Assembly (NCBI GenBank): GCA_027081275.1
Contig: JALWKV010000095.1
Coordinates: 1 to 41,259, forward strand
Reading direction: 5' to 3'
DNA length: 41,259 bases
From: Gammaproteobacteria bacterium
GTDB lineage: Bacteria > Pseudomonadota > Gammaproteobacteria > UWMA-0217
Below the pieces are notes generated by a model. That model was not told the DNA's origin. It did no database searches and saw only the letters and a program-made list of their open reading frames with translations. Shown one piece after another: positions 7,283 through 15,320 of the stretch. Within the stretch, counting starts at the first letter, position 1; each line of letters starts with the position of its first letter. A program made the translations under genes and the position numbers.

Positions 7283-9004
7283 TCAACAGTCCGCCAGCAA
7301 TCGCTCCGTCATGTGCAACCGCATCTCGCCATCCTCGGTGATCGAGTGGAACAGCTGGTGCGGGCCGCTGGCGTTGGCGATGCGCTCGTCGAGGTCGTTG
7401 CGGCGTTCGGCGTAGTAGTCCAGCAGGCGCAGGTCGAAGCGGTGCAGGGCGTGGGTCAGCGGGTCCTTGCGCAGGCGGGCGAGTACGGTTTCCCAGCCGT
7501 CCTCGAAGACGTTGCCGAGGCTCATGTGGACGGCGTTGAACAGCGTGGCCCAGCCGTTGAACCAGAACATCAGGTCGATATCGAAGGTTTCTCCGGTCTG
7601 CTCGCCGCGCAGCACGGCTTCGAGCAGGTCCTTCTCCTTTACCGCCTCGGTTTCGTCCATCATCGTCGCACGGCCATAGGCGTCGATGGTGGAGCTGGTC
7701 AGCAGGATCGGCACGTTCGGGAAGCGGGTGAGGATGAAACTGGCGTCCTTGATAATCGGCGCCAGTTTTTCCGGATTGAGCGGGTTTCTTTTCAGCCGCG
7801 CGGCCGGCGCGGTGGAGAGAATCTTTATCTGGTGACCGCGCGCGCCGAGTTCATTGGCGAGGCGGGCGAAAACACCCTTGTTGAACAGATCCATCGAGAA
7901 ATTGAGTGCGTGCTGCTTGTGCAGCAGGCAGAGCTGGATTTCATGCGGAAAGCGCGGCGCGGCCTCGACGATATTAGCAATTTTCGCCACCGGGATGCGC
8001 TCCCTGAGCTTGCCCTTTTTGTCGACGATGACTTCCTGATGAAATTCATCGAAGCTGATCTGCAACATCACCCTGGCGCGCGGCCAGCCGGCGGAACGCT
8101 GGCGAATCGCGGCGGCCATCTTTTCCAGCACCTGCCGTGTCTCCGCGCGCGTCGTCGCAAAATCGCCATTGAGCAGAATGGCGAAGGTGGTGACGCTTTT
8201 CATGCTGCCGATAGCGCGGTAGAAATGGTCGAGGTGCTTGGTCAGATCGCCGCCGGTGAACAGCACGCTGTCGGTCATGGCATCGACGTGACGGTAGATC
8301 TCCTCCGGCTCGCCCAGCGATTTCATCAGCGGACGGAAAATGAACATGCAGTGGCGGCAGGTCTGCGGGCAACCCATGGCGGGGATGATCCCGAGCTTGG
8401 CGAAACGCGGTTTTTCAACCGGTTCGTCGGGCAGCGCATCGACGAGCTTGAGCCGCTGCCGGTCCTCTTCTCCGAGCATGCCGTCGTAGCGTTCGCGCTC
8501 CTGCCGGGCGAGATCCCTGTAAGCGACGGCGTAGCTGCGGGTGAAGGGGTCGATGCGTTTCCAGATGTCGAGCATGCGCGCGACGAGCAGGTCGGTGTCA
8601 TTGCCGCTGCGTTCGAGCAGGGAGAGAAGCTGGCCGCGCTGGATCGGCGCGGGGTCGGGCGCCTGCCGCCAGTGATCGATATAGCCGCGCAGGAACGCTT
8701 CGCCGTCGGCGGAGAATTCGAGCAGATCCATCAGAAACCGCTTCGCCGGGGAACGGAAGGTCTTGAGTACCAGGCCACGATAGTCCGCCGGCACGTTGTG
8801 ATTAAGCCAGTGGTAGATATAGAGGTAGCTCATGGGAAAGGCGAGATCGGCAATATCCGGCTCGCCGGCCAGCAGCCGGGCCATGCCGCCGCTGGTGAGG
8901 CGGTTGACCTCCGCCTTGAAGCGCTGACGCGTCGCGGCGAGATAGTGCGCCAGCAGCTCGCTCTGTTCGCTCGCCCGTTCGATGGATGCCCCGGTTACCG
9001 CCAT
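7283..9004 (-). CDS. Radical SAM protein of unassigned family with a long N-terminal domain
   Basis: This is a 573-residue protein. Cysteines 212, 216 and 219 in GCPQTCRHCMF form a CX3CX2C radical SAM cluster site, preceded by KLGIIPAMG and followed by strands such as SVLFTGGDLTKH (GGD/E-like SAM-binding motif) and VMLQISFDEFH. The first 200 residues are helical with aromatic residues (SYLYIYHWLNHNVPADYRG) and match no domain I know. The C-terminal 130 residues include FDIDLMFWFNGWATLF. No obvious SPASM or B12 domain is seen, although C-terminal cysteines are few. The open frame extends to 9565, but ATG 9004 begins a sensible protein and avoids overlapping the MOSC gene. Its function and substrate are unknown; the MOSC neighbour lies 89 bp upstream on the same strand. 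Confidence 0.8.
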   Translation of the reverse strand: MAVTGASIERASEQSELLAHYLAATRQRFKAEVNRLTSGGMARLLAGEPDIADLAFPMSYLYIYHWLNHNVPADYRGLVLKTFRSPAKRFLMDLLEFSADGEAFLRGYIDHWRQAPDPAPIQRGQLLSLLERSGNDTDLLVARMLDIWKRIDPFTRSYAVAYRDLARQERERYDGMLGEEDRQRLKLVDALPDEPVEKPRFAKLGIIPAMGCPQTCRHCMFIFRPLMKSLGEPEEIYRHVDAMTDSVLFTGGDLTKHLDHFYRAIGSMKSVTTFAILLNGDFATTRAETRQVLEKMAAAIRQRSAGWPRARVMLQISFDEFHQEVIVDKKGKLRERIPVAKIANIVEAAPRFPHEIQLCLLHKQHALNFSMDLFNKGVFARLANELGARGHQIKILSTAPAARLKRNPLNPEKLAPIIKDASFILTRFPNVPILLTSSTIDAYGRATMMDETEAVKEKDLLEAVLRGEQTGETFDIDLMFWFNGWATLFNAVHMSLGNVFEDGWETVLARLRKDPLTHALHRFDLRLLDYYAERRNDLDERIANASGPHQLFHSITEDGEMRLHMTERLLADC

Positions 9005-9093
9005 GTTTCTGTCCGCAAAATTCGATCGGAAATTGAATATAGCGGAATTCCCGCTGCCGGGTACAAAACCCGCACCGGGCTGGCAACAGCAGC

Positions 9094-9891
9094 CTAGCCT
9101 GGAATGACGCGATCCCCCACCCGCAGGATGCCCGCGTTGTCGGGGATGACGTTCTGCCCGAACATCACCTTGTTGCCCTGCTTGCGATAGGTCGCCAGCG
9201 TCCGCAGCGGCTCGTCGCCGCTCACTTCGCCGGTGTCGGGATCGACGGTGGTGACGACGCAACGCGAACAGGGCTTGACGATGCGAAAGCGCACGCCGGC
9301 GATCTCCATCTGCTTCCAGTCGTCCTCGGCATAGGGGTCGGCGCCGCTGACGACGATATTGGGGCGAAAGCGGCGCATCGGCAGCGGCTGATCGAGCCGG
9401 CTGTTGAGATCGTCCAGCGACGCCTGCCCGATCAGCAGGATCGGAAAGCCGTCGGAAAAGGCGGTCAGATCGCCGGCGCGGGCATAGTCGCGATCCACCT
9501 GCCGCCGGGCATCGCGCGGAAATCGCACCAGCCGCGCCGGCTCGCCCAGCACCTCGCTGAGCCACCAGTCGACATCGGGATCGCTGGTGATCGCCTCGAC
9601 CTCATCGTCCCAGACACGTACCGGAATCCGCTCGCCATCCGACGATTCGGTGACCGTGATCGGCGCCTTGCCAGCCAGCTCCAGCGTCAGCGCTTCGCCC
9701 TCCAGCGTTGGCGTGATCAGCGCCATGCGCGGGTGGCTGCGCTGGGTGATCATCCGACCCACTTCGTTGACGACCATCCAGCGCCGATCGTTGACGAGGC
9801 CCAGAGCATCGACGCGACTCGACTCCAGCGCGATGCCGGCCAGCGACTTGACCGGGTAGATGTAGAGGGCGGAAACGGAAACTGAGGACAT
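9094..9891 (-). CDS. MOSC domain-containing protein (YcbX-like, lacking ferredoxin domain)
   Basis: This 265-residue protein has an N-terminal MOSC beta-barrel (SALYIYPVKSLAGIALE, residues about 5-120) and a C-terminal MOSC domain. The latter holds the conserved cysteine in VKPCSRCVVTTVDPDTGE, the expected ligand site for molybdenum cofactor or a sulfurated group. The family includes mARC and YcbX, which reduce N-hydroxylated compounds. E. coli YcbX has an extra C-terminal 2Fe-2S domain that is absent here, so a separate electron donor would be needed. ATG 9891 gives the family-typical N-terminus; the open frame reaches 9963 but would overlap the divergent promoter region. It is co-oriented with the radical SAM gene and divergent from the oxidoreductase gene. 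Confidence 0.9.
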   Translation of the reverse strand: MSSVSVSALYIYPVKSLAGIALESSRVDALGLVNDRRWMVVNEVGRMITQRSHPRMALITPTLEGEALTLELAGKAPITVTESSDGERIPVRVWDDEVEAITSDPDVDWWLSEVLGEPARLVRFPRDARRQVDRDYARAGDLTAFSDGFPILLIGQASLDDLNSRLDQPLPMRRFRPNIVVSGADPYAEDDWKQMEIAGVRFRIVKPCSRCVVTTVDPDTGEVSGDEPLRTLATYRKQGNKVMFGQNVIPDNAGILRVGDRVIPG

Positions 9892-9965
9892 GGCGACGTC
9901 GTAATCTGGTGATATGGAACCGAGAAGTCTACCATCCATGGGAACCCGACAACCCGGTGGCAACC

Positions 9966-10949
9966 ATGTTCAAGGCACTCGTTCTGCACCGCGAAGACGG
10001 CTCGACCATTCCCCGCATCGAGCAGCTCTCTCTCGACCAGCTCCCGGATGGCGATGTCCTCATCGCGGTCGAGTATTCATCGCTGAACTACAAGGACGCG
10101 CTGGCGATCACCGGGAGAGGCAAGATCATTCGCGAGTTCCCATTCGTGCCGGGGATCGATCTGGCCGGCACTGTCCTCGAATCGACGCACGAGAACTATC
10201 AACCCGGTGATGCAGTACTGCTGACCGGCTGGGGCGTCGGCGAGCGCCACTGGGGCGGTCTAGCGCAGCGGGCGCGGGTTCGGAGCGATTGGCTGCTGTC
10301 ACTGCCCGCCGGACTCACGCCACGCCGGGCAATGGCGCTCGGCACCGCCGGGCTGACGGCGGCGCTCTGCGTCATGGCACTGGAGGAGCACGGCATCGAG
10401 GCGGGCGACCGACCGGTGCTGGTAACAGGCGCATCCGGTGGTGTCGGCAGCATCGCCGTCGCCCTGCTGGCGCGGGCCGGATTCAACGTCGCGGCCGTTA
10501 CCGGCAAGGCATCGGCCCACGACTACCTGCGTCGGCTCGGCGCCAGCGACATCGTCTCGCGCGAAGCGATGAGCCAGCCGGCCAGACCGCTGGAATCGCA
10601 ACGCTGGGCCGGCGGCGTCGATACCTGCGGCGGGCCGATTCTCGCCCGCATGCTGGCCGAAACAGCCTATGGGGGCTGCGTCGCCGCCTGCGGGCTCGCG
10701 GCCGACCACCTCCTCGAAACCACCGTCATGCCGTTCATTCTGCGCGGCGTCGGACTACAGGGCGTCGATTCCGTACAGTGTCCTTCCGCACGGCGCGAAG
10801 AGGCCTGGCAGCGGCTCGCGGATGCGCTCGATGACGAGCTGATCGATTCATTCACCCAGGAGATCACGCTGGCTGAGGCACCGGAGGCGGCGGAGCGGAT
10901 GATGGAGGGCGAGATTCACGGCAGAACGATCGTGCGACTCAGGGCGTAA
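9966..10949 (+). CDS. Acryloyl-CoA reductase/quinone oxidoreductase of the YhdH/AcuI family
   Basis: This is a 327-residue zinc-free medium-chain dehydrogenase/reductase. It shows the substrate-domain motif SSLNYKDALAITGRGKIIR, the LTGWGVGERHWGGLAQ loop typical of YhdH/AcuI, and the NADPH-binding Rossmann glycines in VTGASGGVGSIAVALL (about residues 153-168). AcuI members reduce acryloyl-CoA to propionyl-CoA with NADPH, which detoxifies acrylate; the substrate here is not proven. ATG 9966 is the family start; the upstream in-frame extension lies in the divergent promoter. The gap between the two divergent starts is 74 bases, so a shared regulatory region is likely. Confidence 0.92.
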   Translation: MFKALVLHREDGSTIPRIEQLSLDQLPDGDVLIAVEYSSLNYKDALAITGRGKIIREFPFVPGIDLAGTVLESTHENYQPGDAVLLTGWGVGERHWGGLAQRARVRSDWLLSLPAGLTPRRAMALGTAGLTAALCVMALEEHGIEAGDRPVLVTGASGGVGSIAVALLARAGFNVAAVTGKASAHDYLRRLGASDIVSREAMSQPARPLESQRWAGGVDTCGGPILARMLAETAYGGCVAACGLAADHLLETTVMPFILRGVGLQGVDSVQCPSARREEAWQRLADALDDELIDSFTQEITLAEAPEAAERMMEGEIHGRTIVRLRA

Positions 10950-11436
10950 CCGCTATTCGAGGCCGTCAGGGGCTCGTACCGGCCCAGATCCCGATTCAAC
11001 AATTTAGCGTCACAAATGCCATCCCGCAACAGAAAAAGAGCCTGAAGTTTTTTTCAGCAAGATATGTCTTTTCATACAATTATTGCGCTACGGGCGATAG
11101 ACCTCTTCTCGCTTTCCTGACCTGGGCTACTCGTCCCTTTTCCTCGCTAGAGGCTCGACCATCTCAACATTTTTCTCCATCTCGACGTAGTTATAACAAG
11201 GGATTTCCGTTTGCAACACCTCCCTCACTCCCAGAGTGCCCAACCCAGACCAAACGATTGGCACACATCGTGCAATCACCTTGGCGAGCCAGAAAAAGAC
11301 CTCAAAGCTATCGCTCCAACGAAACTGTCATCAACCGACAGTCGCTCAGAATATCAGCGAGCCTGGCGAAACGACGCTCCCGTGGAAGCCACGGCGGGCC
11401 CTACCGATGATTTTCAACCCAAAGAGGAAAATCGAC
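10950..11436. other. Long leader region upstream of the curli locus
   Basis: This stretch of about 490 bases has no convincing gene. An AT-rich block at about 11030-11095 contains a short inverted repeat CTGAA/TTCAG around a T-run (11042-11057) and a possible -10 (TACAAT, 11075-11080) without a clear -35. The curlin reading frame extends back to 11236, but the composition there is unlike a secreted repeat protein and no signal peptide would result. I take it as a long 5' leader or promoter region. Confidence 0.5.
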
Positions 11437-12555
11437 ATGAAATTCAAAAAATGCAAACTTGTTATATCCATCGTCACCACACTCGCTTGTGGTGCCAGCT
11501 ATGCCGGAAACACGATTCAGGTAGATCAAACGGGCACCGACATCTCCGGCACATTCTCCCAGACCACGACCGACGGAAACAGCATTACCAGCAGTCAGGA
11601 TGGCGCGGACCTCACCGCCACCATTTCCCAGTCCGATGGCAATACGACGGTGGCTACGCTCAATCAGACCGGAACCACCAATGCCGCGACAATTCTACAA
11701 ACAGGTAGTGGACTGTCGGCAACCATAACGCAATCCGGTGATACTGGAACGATCGATACAGAGAGCAATGGCAGCAATCATGCTTTGTCCGCAAACCAGA
11801 GCGGAACGAACAATACAATGGATCTCGACCAGCTCGGCGGCACTGACAACAGCGTCGAAGTGACATTCCAGGACGGTTCTGACAACACCATTCACCTCTA
11901 CCAACAGAACGGCACTTCAGGTTCAAGCGTCACCATATCCCAGACCGACACAACAAACAGCATCGATGTCAACCAGGACGGATCGACCAATACGAGTCTC
12001 AGCATAGCTCAGCAAGGCGACAGCAATACTCTGGTGACAACGCAGACCGCGAGCGATTCATCGATCACTATCTCCCAATCTGGTGACACTAACACCATGA
12101 CGATGGATCAGACTGGCGGCGAGTCAGACAGCTCGATTACCAGTACTCAGGCTGGCGCTGACAATATCATGACCGCATCACAAGATGCCGGACAAAGTAA
12201 CTCGATAGACGCTATACAAGACGGCGCCATGAATACGATGACCCTCACACAGTCAGCCGTACAAAGCAGCAACATTTCCGCGGAGCAAGCTGGTGAAGGC
12301 AACATGATGGATCTATCCCAGAGTGGTGGCGCCGTCGGAAGCAGCATTACGGCCATTCAGTCGACTGACATCACGCAAAGCACCATCACGGGCTCTCAAG
12401 TAGGTGGTGTAAACAACTCAATGCTTTTGTCTCAAGTCGGCGGCACCATGGGCAGCACGATTGTGGCATCACAGACGGGTGGTGCCGATAACTCGATTGG
12501 TATCTCGCAAAACGGCTGCTCAAATTGCTCGGCTACCGCGACACAGACGCAATAG
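11437..12555 (+). CDS. Curlin-repeat amyloid subunit, CsgA-like, about 30 strand units
   Basis: This secreted repeat protein has 372 residues, against about 150 in E. coli CsgA. Residues 1-23 (MKFKKCKLVISIVTTLACG, then ASYA) form a signal peptide. The mature part divides by eye into about 30 units of 10-14 residues with the pattern N/S-S/T-I/M-x-I/A-x-Q-x-G-x-D/N (for example NSIDVNQDGSTN, SSITISQSGDT), the Q/N/G spacing of curlin strands. It therefore predicts a stack of about 15 beta hairpins. The last two units contain a CxxCS turn (QNGCSNCSAT), although curlins are normally cysteine-free. ATG 11437 is preceded by AAAGAGGAAA and starts the signal peptide; longer frame starts are rejected. 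It heads the csg locus, and secretion would be through CsgG. Which of the two repeat proteins is the major subunit is not settled by sequence. Confidence 0.88.
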   Translation: MKFKKCKLVISIVTTLACGASYAGNTIQVDQTGTDISGTFSQTTTDGNSITSSQDGADLTATISQSDGNTTVATLNQTGTTNAATILQTGSGLSATITQSGDTGTIDTESNGSNHALSANQSGTNNTMDLDQLGGTDNSVEVTFQDGSDNTIHLYQQNGTSGSSVTISQTDTTNSIDVNQDGSTNTSLSIAQQGDSNTLVTTQTASDSSITISQSGDTNTMTMDQTGGESDSSITSTQAGADNIMTASQDAGQSNSIDAIQDGAMNTMTLTQSAVQSSNISAEQAGEGNMMDLSQSGGAVGSSITAIQSTDITQSTITGSQVGGVNNSMLLSQVGGTMGSTIVASQTGGADNSIGISQNGCSNCSATATQTQ

Positions 12556-12594
12556 ATGTATAGGACAAATTTGACGGTCCGTTAACAGTGTTCC

Positions 12595-12634
12595 CCTGAC
12601 ATTCGGGCAGCTTATTGCTTGCCTGAATGTCGGG
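12595..12634 (+). other. Stable hairpin between the two curlin genes
   Basis: The arms CCTGACATTCGGGCAG (12595-12610) and TTGCCTGAATGTCGGG (12619-12634) pair over about 15 bp with two G-U type mismatches and an eight-base loop. No T-run follows, so it is not a classical terminator. It could protect the upstream mRNA or partly attenuate transcription into the second gene. Confidence 0.6.
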
Positions 12635-12726
12635 AGGACTTCGCTGCACTTGGAAGCCATGTTCTCCAATCAACTCGTGGCGTACCCATCCGGCCACCTT
12701 GTTCTACTAGCCCAAAGAGAAGATCA

Positions 12727-13326
12727 ATGTTCCTGGCACGTATTGCAAGCCTTCTCCTTCTCCCGGCACTGGTCCATTCCGGGACCAACGATATTGTTAT
12801 CGATCAAAGTGGGGCTGATCTTGGCGTAACCGTCGAGCAGAATAACAACGGCTCGATGAACGAGGCTAACATCATCCAGCTGGGAACGTCTAATAAGCTC
12901 TTAATACTGCAACAATTCTGCATTGGGTGCAGCATCGAACTACAACAATCGGGAACCCAGAATTATTCGTCGATCTATCAAATAGACGCGACGACAAGCT
13001 CGATCGTGGCAATCCAGCAAGGAGATGGAAACATTATCGACGTATCGACCGAGGGAAGATCGATAGAACTTGTGTTATCCCAACACGGCTCCGAAAACAG
13101 CATAGACATGGTAGTTTCGGCAGCAGACTCTTCTATTGAAGTGAATCAAGAAGGGGTAAATAACACGCTGACGGTAACGAATATCGAGAGCGCCTCAAAG
13201 ATTCAGATTGATCAAATTGGGAATGGAAATTCTATCGGGTTCGCAAATGGACGCCTGACAGGGCATAGTGGAATTTCCGTCACGCAGATGGCGAATGGCG
13301 TTCGCATAACAATTTCTCAATACTGA
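12727..13326 (+). CDS. Second curlin-repeat protein (CsgB/CsgA-like)
   Basis: This 199-residue secreted protein has signal peptide MFLARIASLLLLPALVHS. It then has about 15 curlin-type strand units (NDIVIDQSGAD; SSIVAIQQGDG; SKIQIDQIGNG) and ends in RITISQY, recalling the -QY end of E. coli CsgA. It is less regular than the upstream protein, with more charged residues and degenerate units, as expected of a nucleator such as CsgB; this role is inference. A CxxCS turn occurs here too (QQFCIGCSIE, unit 4 to 5). ATG 12727, preceded by AAAGAGAAG, is chosen over an in-frame start at 12619 that would place 36 residues before the signal peptide. csgE follows after 12 bases, so it belongs to the csgEFG transcript. 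Confidence 0.85.
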   Translation: MFLARIASLLLLPALVHSGTNDIVIDQSGADLGVTVEQNNNGSMNEANIIQLGTSNKLLILQQFCIGCSIELQQSGTQNYSSIYQIDATTSSIVAIQQGDGNIIDVSTEGRSIELVLSQHGSENSIDMVVSAADSSIEVNQEGVNNTLTVTNIESASKIQIDQIGNGNSIGFANGRLTGHSGISVTQMANGVRITISQY

Positions 13327-13338
13327 CCACGTACGATC

Positions 13339-13863
13339 ATGAACTTTTCAATCAGCAGGCCCGTGACCGCAGACATGTCTCTGACAGTAATATTTATGTT
13401 GGTGATCTCGCATCCCATTCTTTTCTTTCCAGGGGGTTCCTTGGCGAAGGGCATCGAAAACAATCAACACATCGCCCAAGGGAGCAGACATGTCCTCACA
13501 GAGACTGACAGCACAAGCAAGCAAAAAGGACCGGATTCAAGTATTGACGTGGGGATTATTGTCGACAACACAAAGAGCCCATTTGGACACGAACTGGCTC
13601 GCCAGGTGAGTTCCAAGTGGCTGCTATCGGGACTCAAGCTCCCCGCCGTCCTGACAATTCACGAAAGGCGGTCTCCACTGAAAGGTAGTCTTATTGAAAT
13701 GTCATTGCAACAGAGAACCATATTTTCCAGGCGCTACAGACCTCGGCGGACAGACGTGGATATACTTTCAAACCAGATGGTATCCGTAATTATGGATAGA
13801 TTTCTGGCGGAGCAATTCAATTCAATGTCCAGTTCACCCGATCTCGCGGAAAGCGAACTGTGA
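13339..13863 (+). CDS. csgE: Curli assembly chaperone/gate CsgE
   Basis: CsgE caps the periplasmic side of the CsgG pore and selects curlin substrates. This 174-residue product has the family core from about residue 70: GIIVDNTKSPFGHELARQVS, then LTIHERRSPLKGSLIEM, which matches CsgE's VDxTxSxxGHxF and ERPSxxxGSxI blocks, and an arginine-rich segment (FSRRYRPRR). The N-terminus has a long hydrophobic signal segment; ATG 13375 is an alternative start but would lose the only basic residue. The C-terminal tail is slightly longer than usual. It lies between the second curlin and csgF in one operon. Confidence 0.9.
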   Translation: MNFSISRPVTADMSLTVIFMLVISHPILFFPGGSLAKGIENNQHIAQGSRHVLTETDSTSKQKGPDSSIDVGIIVDNTKSPFGHELARQVSSKWLLSGLKLPAVLTIHERRSPLKGSLIEMSLQQRTIFSRRYRPRRTDVDILSNQMVSVIMDRFLAEQFNSMSSSPDLAESEL

Positions 13864-13887
13864 ACAACCTACTGTAGAGGGTAGACA

Positions 13888-14310
13888 ATGAAACATCTTA
13901 TCAACATGGCGTTCTTTTTCTTATTGATCTCAACCACCATCTACGGTTCGGCCTCTAGCTTGATCTACCGGCCTGTAAACCCGTCTTTTGGGGGAGATCC
14001 GGGCAATGGATCATTCTTGCTAAACAATGCCAAGGCACAAATTCAGTTCGAAAACCCGGACATCAAGAACAAGGATCTGACACCACTCGAGGAATTCAAC
14101 CAGAGACTTCAGCGCTCACTGCTAAGCAGAATGACAAGCGTTATTTCCCGCTCTGTCATTGGTAGCAATGGGGCCGTACACCCCGGCACATTTGAAACTA
14201 CTGACTTCATTATCAATATCTCTGATCTTGGTGATGGAAAAATGAATATAACAACAACCGACAAGGTAACTGGAGACGAAACATCCGTGGTAATCGAAAC
14301 CGGATTCTGA
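13888..14310 (+). CDS. csgF: Curli assembly factor CsgF
   Basis: CsgF sits at the outer face of the CsgG channel, forms a second constriction and couples secretion to nucleation. The 140-residue protein has signal peptide MKHLINMAFFFLLISTTIYG followed by the N-terminal block SSLIYRPVNPSFGGDPGNGS, which in CsgF inserts into the CsgG pore (YxPxNPxFGGxPxNG). A helical linker and C-terminal beta segment follow. GAGGGTAG precedes ATG 13888. csgG starts 5 bases after the stop. Confidence 0.95.
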   Translation: MKHLINMAFFFLLISTTIYGSASSLIYRPVNPSFGGDPGNGSFLLNNAKAQIQFENPDIKNKDLTPLEEFNQRLQRSLLSRMTSVISRSVIGSNGAVHPGTFETTDFIINISDLGDGKMNITTTDKVTGDETSVVIETGF

Positions 14311-14315
14311 TCGAT

Positions 14316-15161
14316 ATGCCATATGTAACCCGACATACGATAATACCTCCTCTACTGATCGCTCTAGCCAGCTGTGCATCCTTTTCACCATCAGCGAATC
14401 AGGCTACCGTGATTCAGAATGCTGCTCCAACTCAACTGACGGATACCAGCCGTGCGTTAACGTCACTGCCTCCGCCCAAGGGGCGGATTACAGTTTCCGT
14501 ATACAACATTAAAGACCAGACTGGGCAGTACAAGCCTTCCCCATCCAACGGATTTTCGACCGCCGTCATGCAAGGCGCGACGGCAGTACTCGTCAAGGCA
14601 CTGATAGATTCAAAGTGGTTTATACCGCTGGAACGTGAAGGCCTCCAAAACCTGTTGACCGAACGAAAAATAATTCGTGCACACAAAGGGGTGAAGGATT
14701 TGGAGGAGCTCGCGGCTGCCAGCCTTATTATCGAAGGCAGTATTATCGCTTACGATACGAATGTCCGTACGGGGGGGGCTGGCGCTCGATATCTCGGTAT
14801 TGGTGGATCGAAACAGTACCGTGAAGACCAGGTAACGGTCAATCTCCGGGCTATCAATGTCAAAAATGGAAGAATCCTGCAAAGTGTAAACAGCACCAAG
14901 ACAATACTATCGCGCCAGTTCGACACGGGTATTTTTGGATATATCAGATTCGGAAAGCTACTCGAAATCGAATCAGGATACAGCTATAACGAGCCAGCGC
15001 AACTTTGCGTGATGGACGCAATTGAAGCGGCGCTTATTCAGCTGATCTACGAAGGCATCGTTTCAGGCACCTGGCAATTGAAAAATCCGGACGATATCTC
15101 GAGCCCGATATTCACCACTTACAGGAAAAAAGGTGGAAGCGCGAAACATTCAAGTTCCTGA
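14316..15161 (+). CDS. csgG: Curli secretion pore lipoprotein CsgG
   Basis: CsgG forms the nonameric outer-membrane channel through which unfolded curlins leave the periplasm. The 281-residue protein has signal peptide and lipobox LASC near residue 19. It then follows the family nearly throughout: VYNIKDQTGQYKPSPSNGFS, WFIPLEREGLQNLLTERKII, EGSIIAYDTNVRTGGAGARY, YREDQVTVNLRAINVKNGRI and SYNEPAQLCVMDAIEAALI. The constriction-loop Tyr-x-x-Asn-type residues cannot be assigned exactly by eye. It is the last gene of the operon; neither csgC nor a csgD-like regulator is seen nearby. Confidence 0.97.
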   Translation: MPYVTRHTIIPPLLIALASCASFSPSANQATVIQNAAPTQLTDTSRALTSLPPPKGRITVSVYNIKDQTGQYKPSPSNGFSTAVMQGATAVLVKALIDSKWFIPLEREGLQNLLTERKIIRAHKGVKDLEELAAASLIIEGSIIAYDTNVRTGGAGARYLGIGGSKQYREDQVTVNLRAINVKNGRILQSVNSTKTILSRQFDTGIFGYIRFGKLLEIESGYSYNEPAQLCVMDAIEAALIQLIYEGIVSGTWQLKNPDDISSPIFTTYRKKGGSAKHSSS

Positions 15162-15320
15162 TGCGCGATAGACAATATCGCCATATGGGCTGGCCCGTGA
15201 CGCTGATCCCACGCTCACCGACGCTGCGGTGATGGCGGGATGAGCAATTCGCAACCATAACACGCCAGCCATTGTGCTAGCATCGTTATAGGCTGATCGC
15301 TCAACATAAGGTTTCGAACG

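Noticed and set aside
7313-9097. Long plus-strand open frame of 594 codons opposite the radical SAM gene
   Set aside because: It is an antisense shadow of a GC-rich gene; the minus strand carries the cysteine motif and family features.
11236-11436. Upstream extension of the first curlin reading frame
   Set aside because: It would place 67 low-complexity-free residues before a clear signal peptide; ATG 11437 with AAAGAGGAAA fits.
10950-11436. A clear csgD-dependent or sigma-S promoter upstream of the curlin gene
   Set aside because: Only a weak TACAAT was found and no convincing -35 or operator, so no promoter is claimed.
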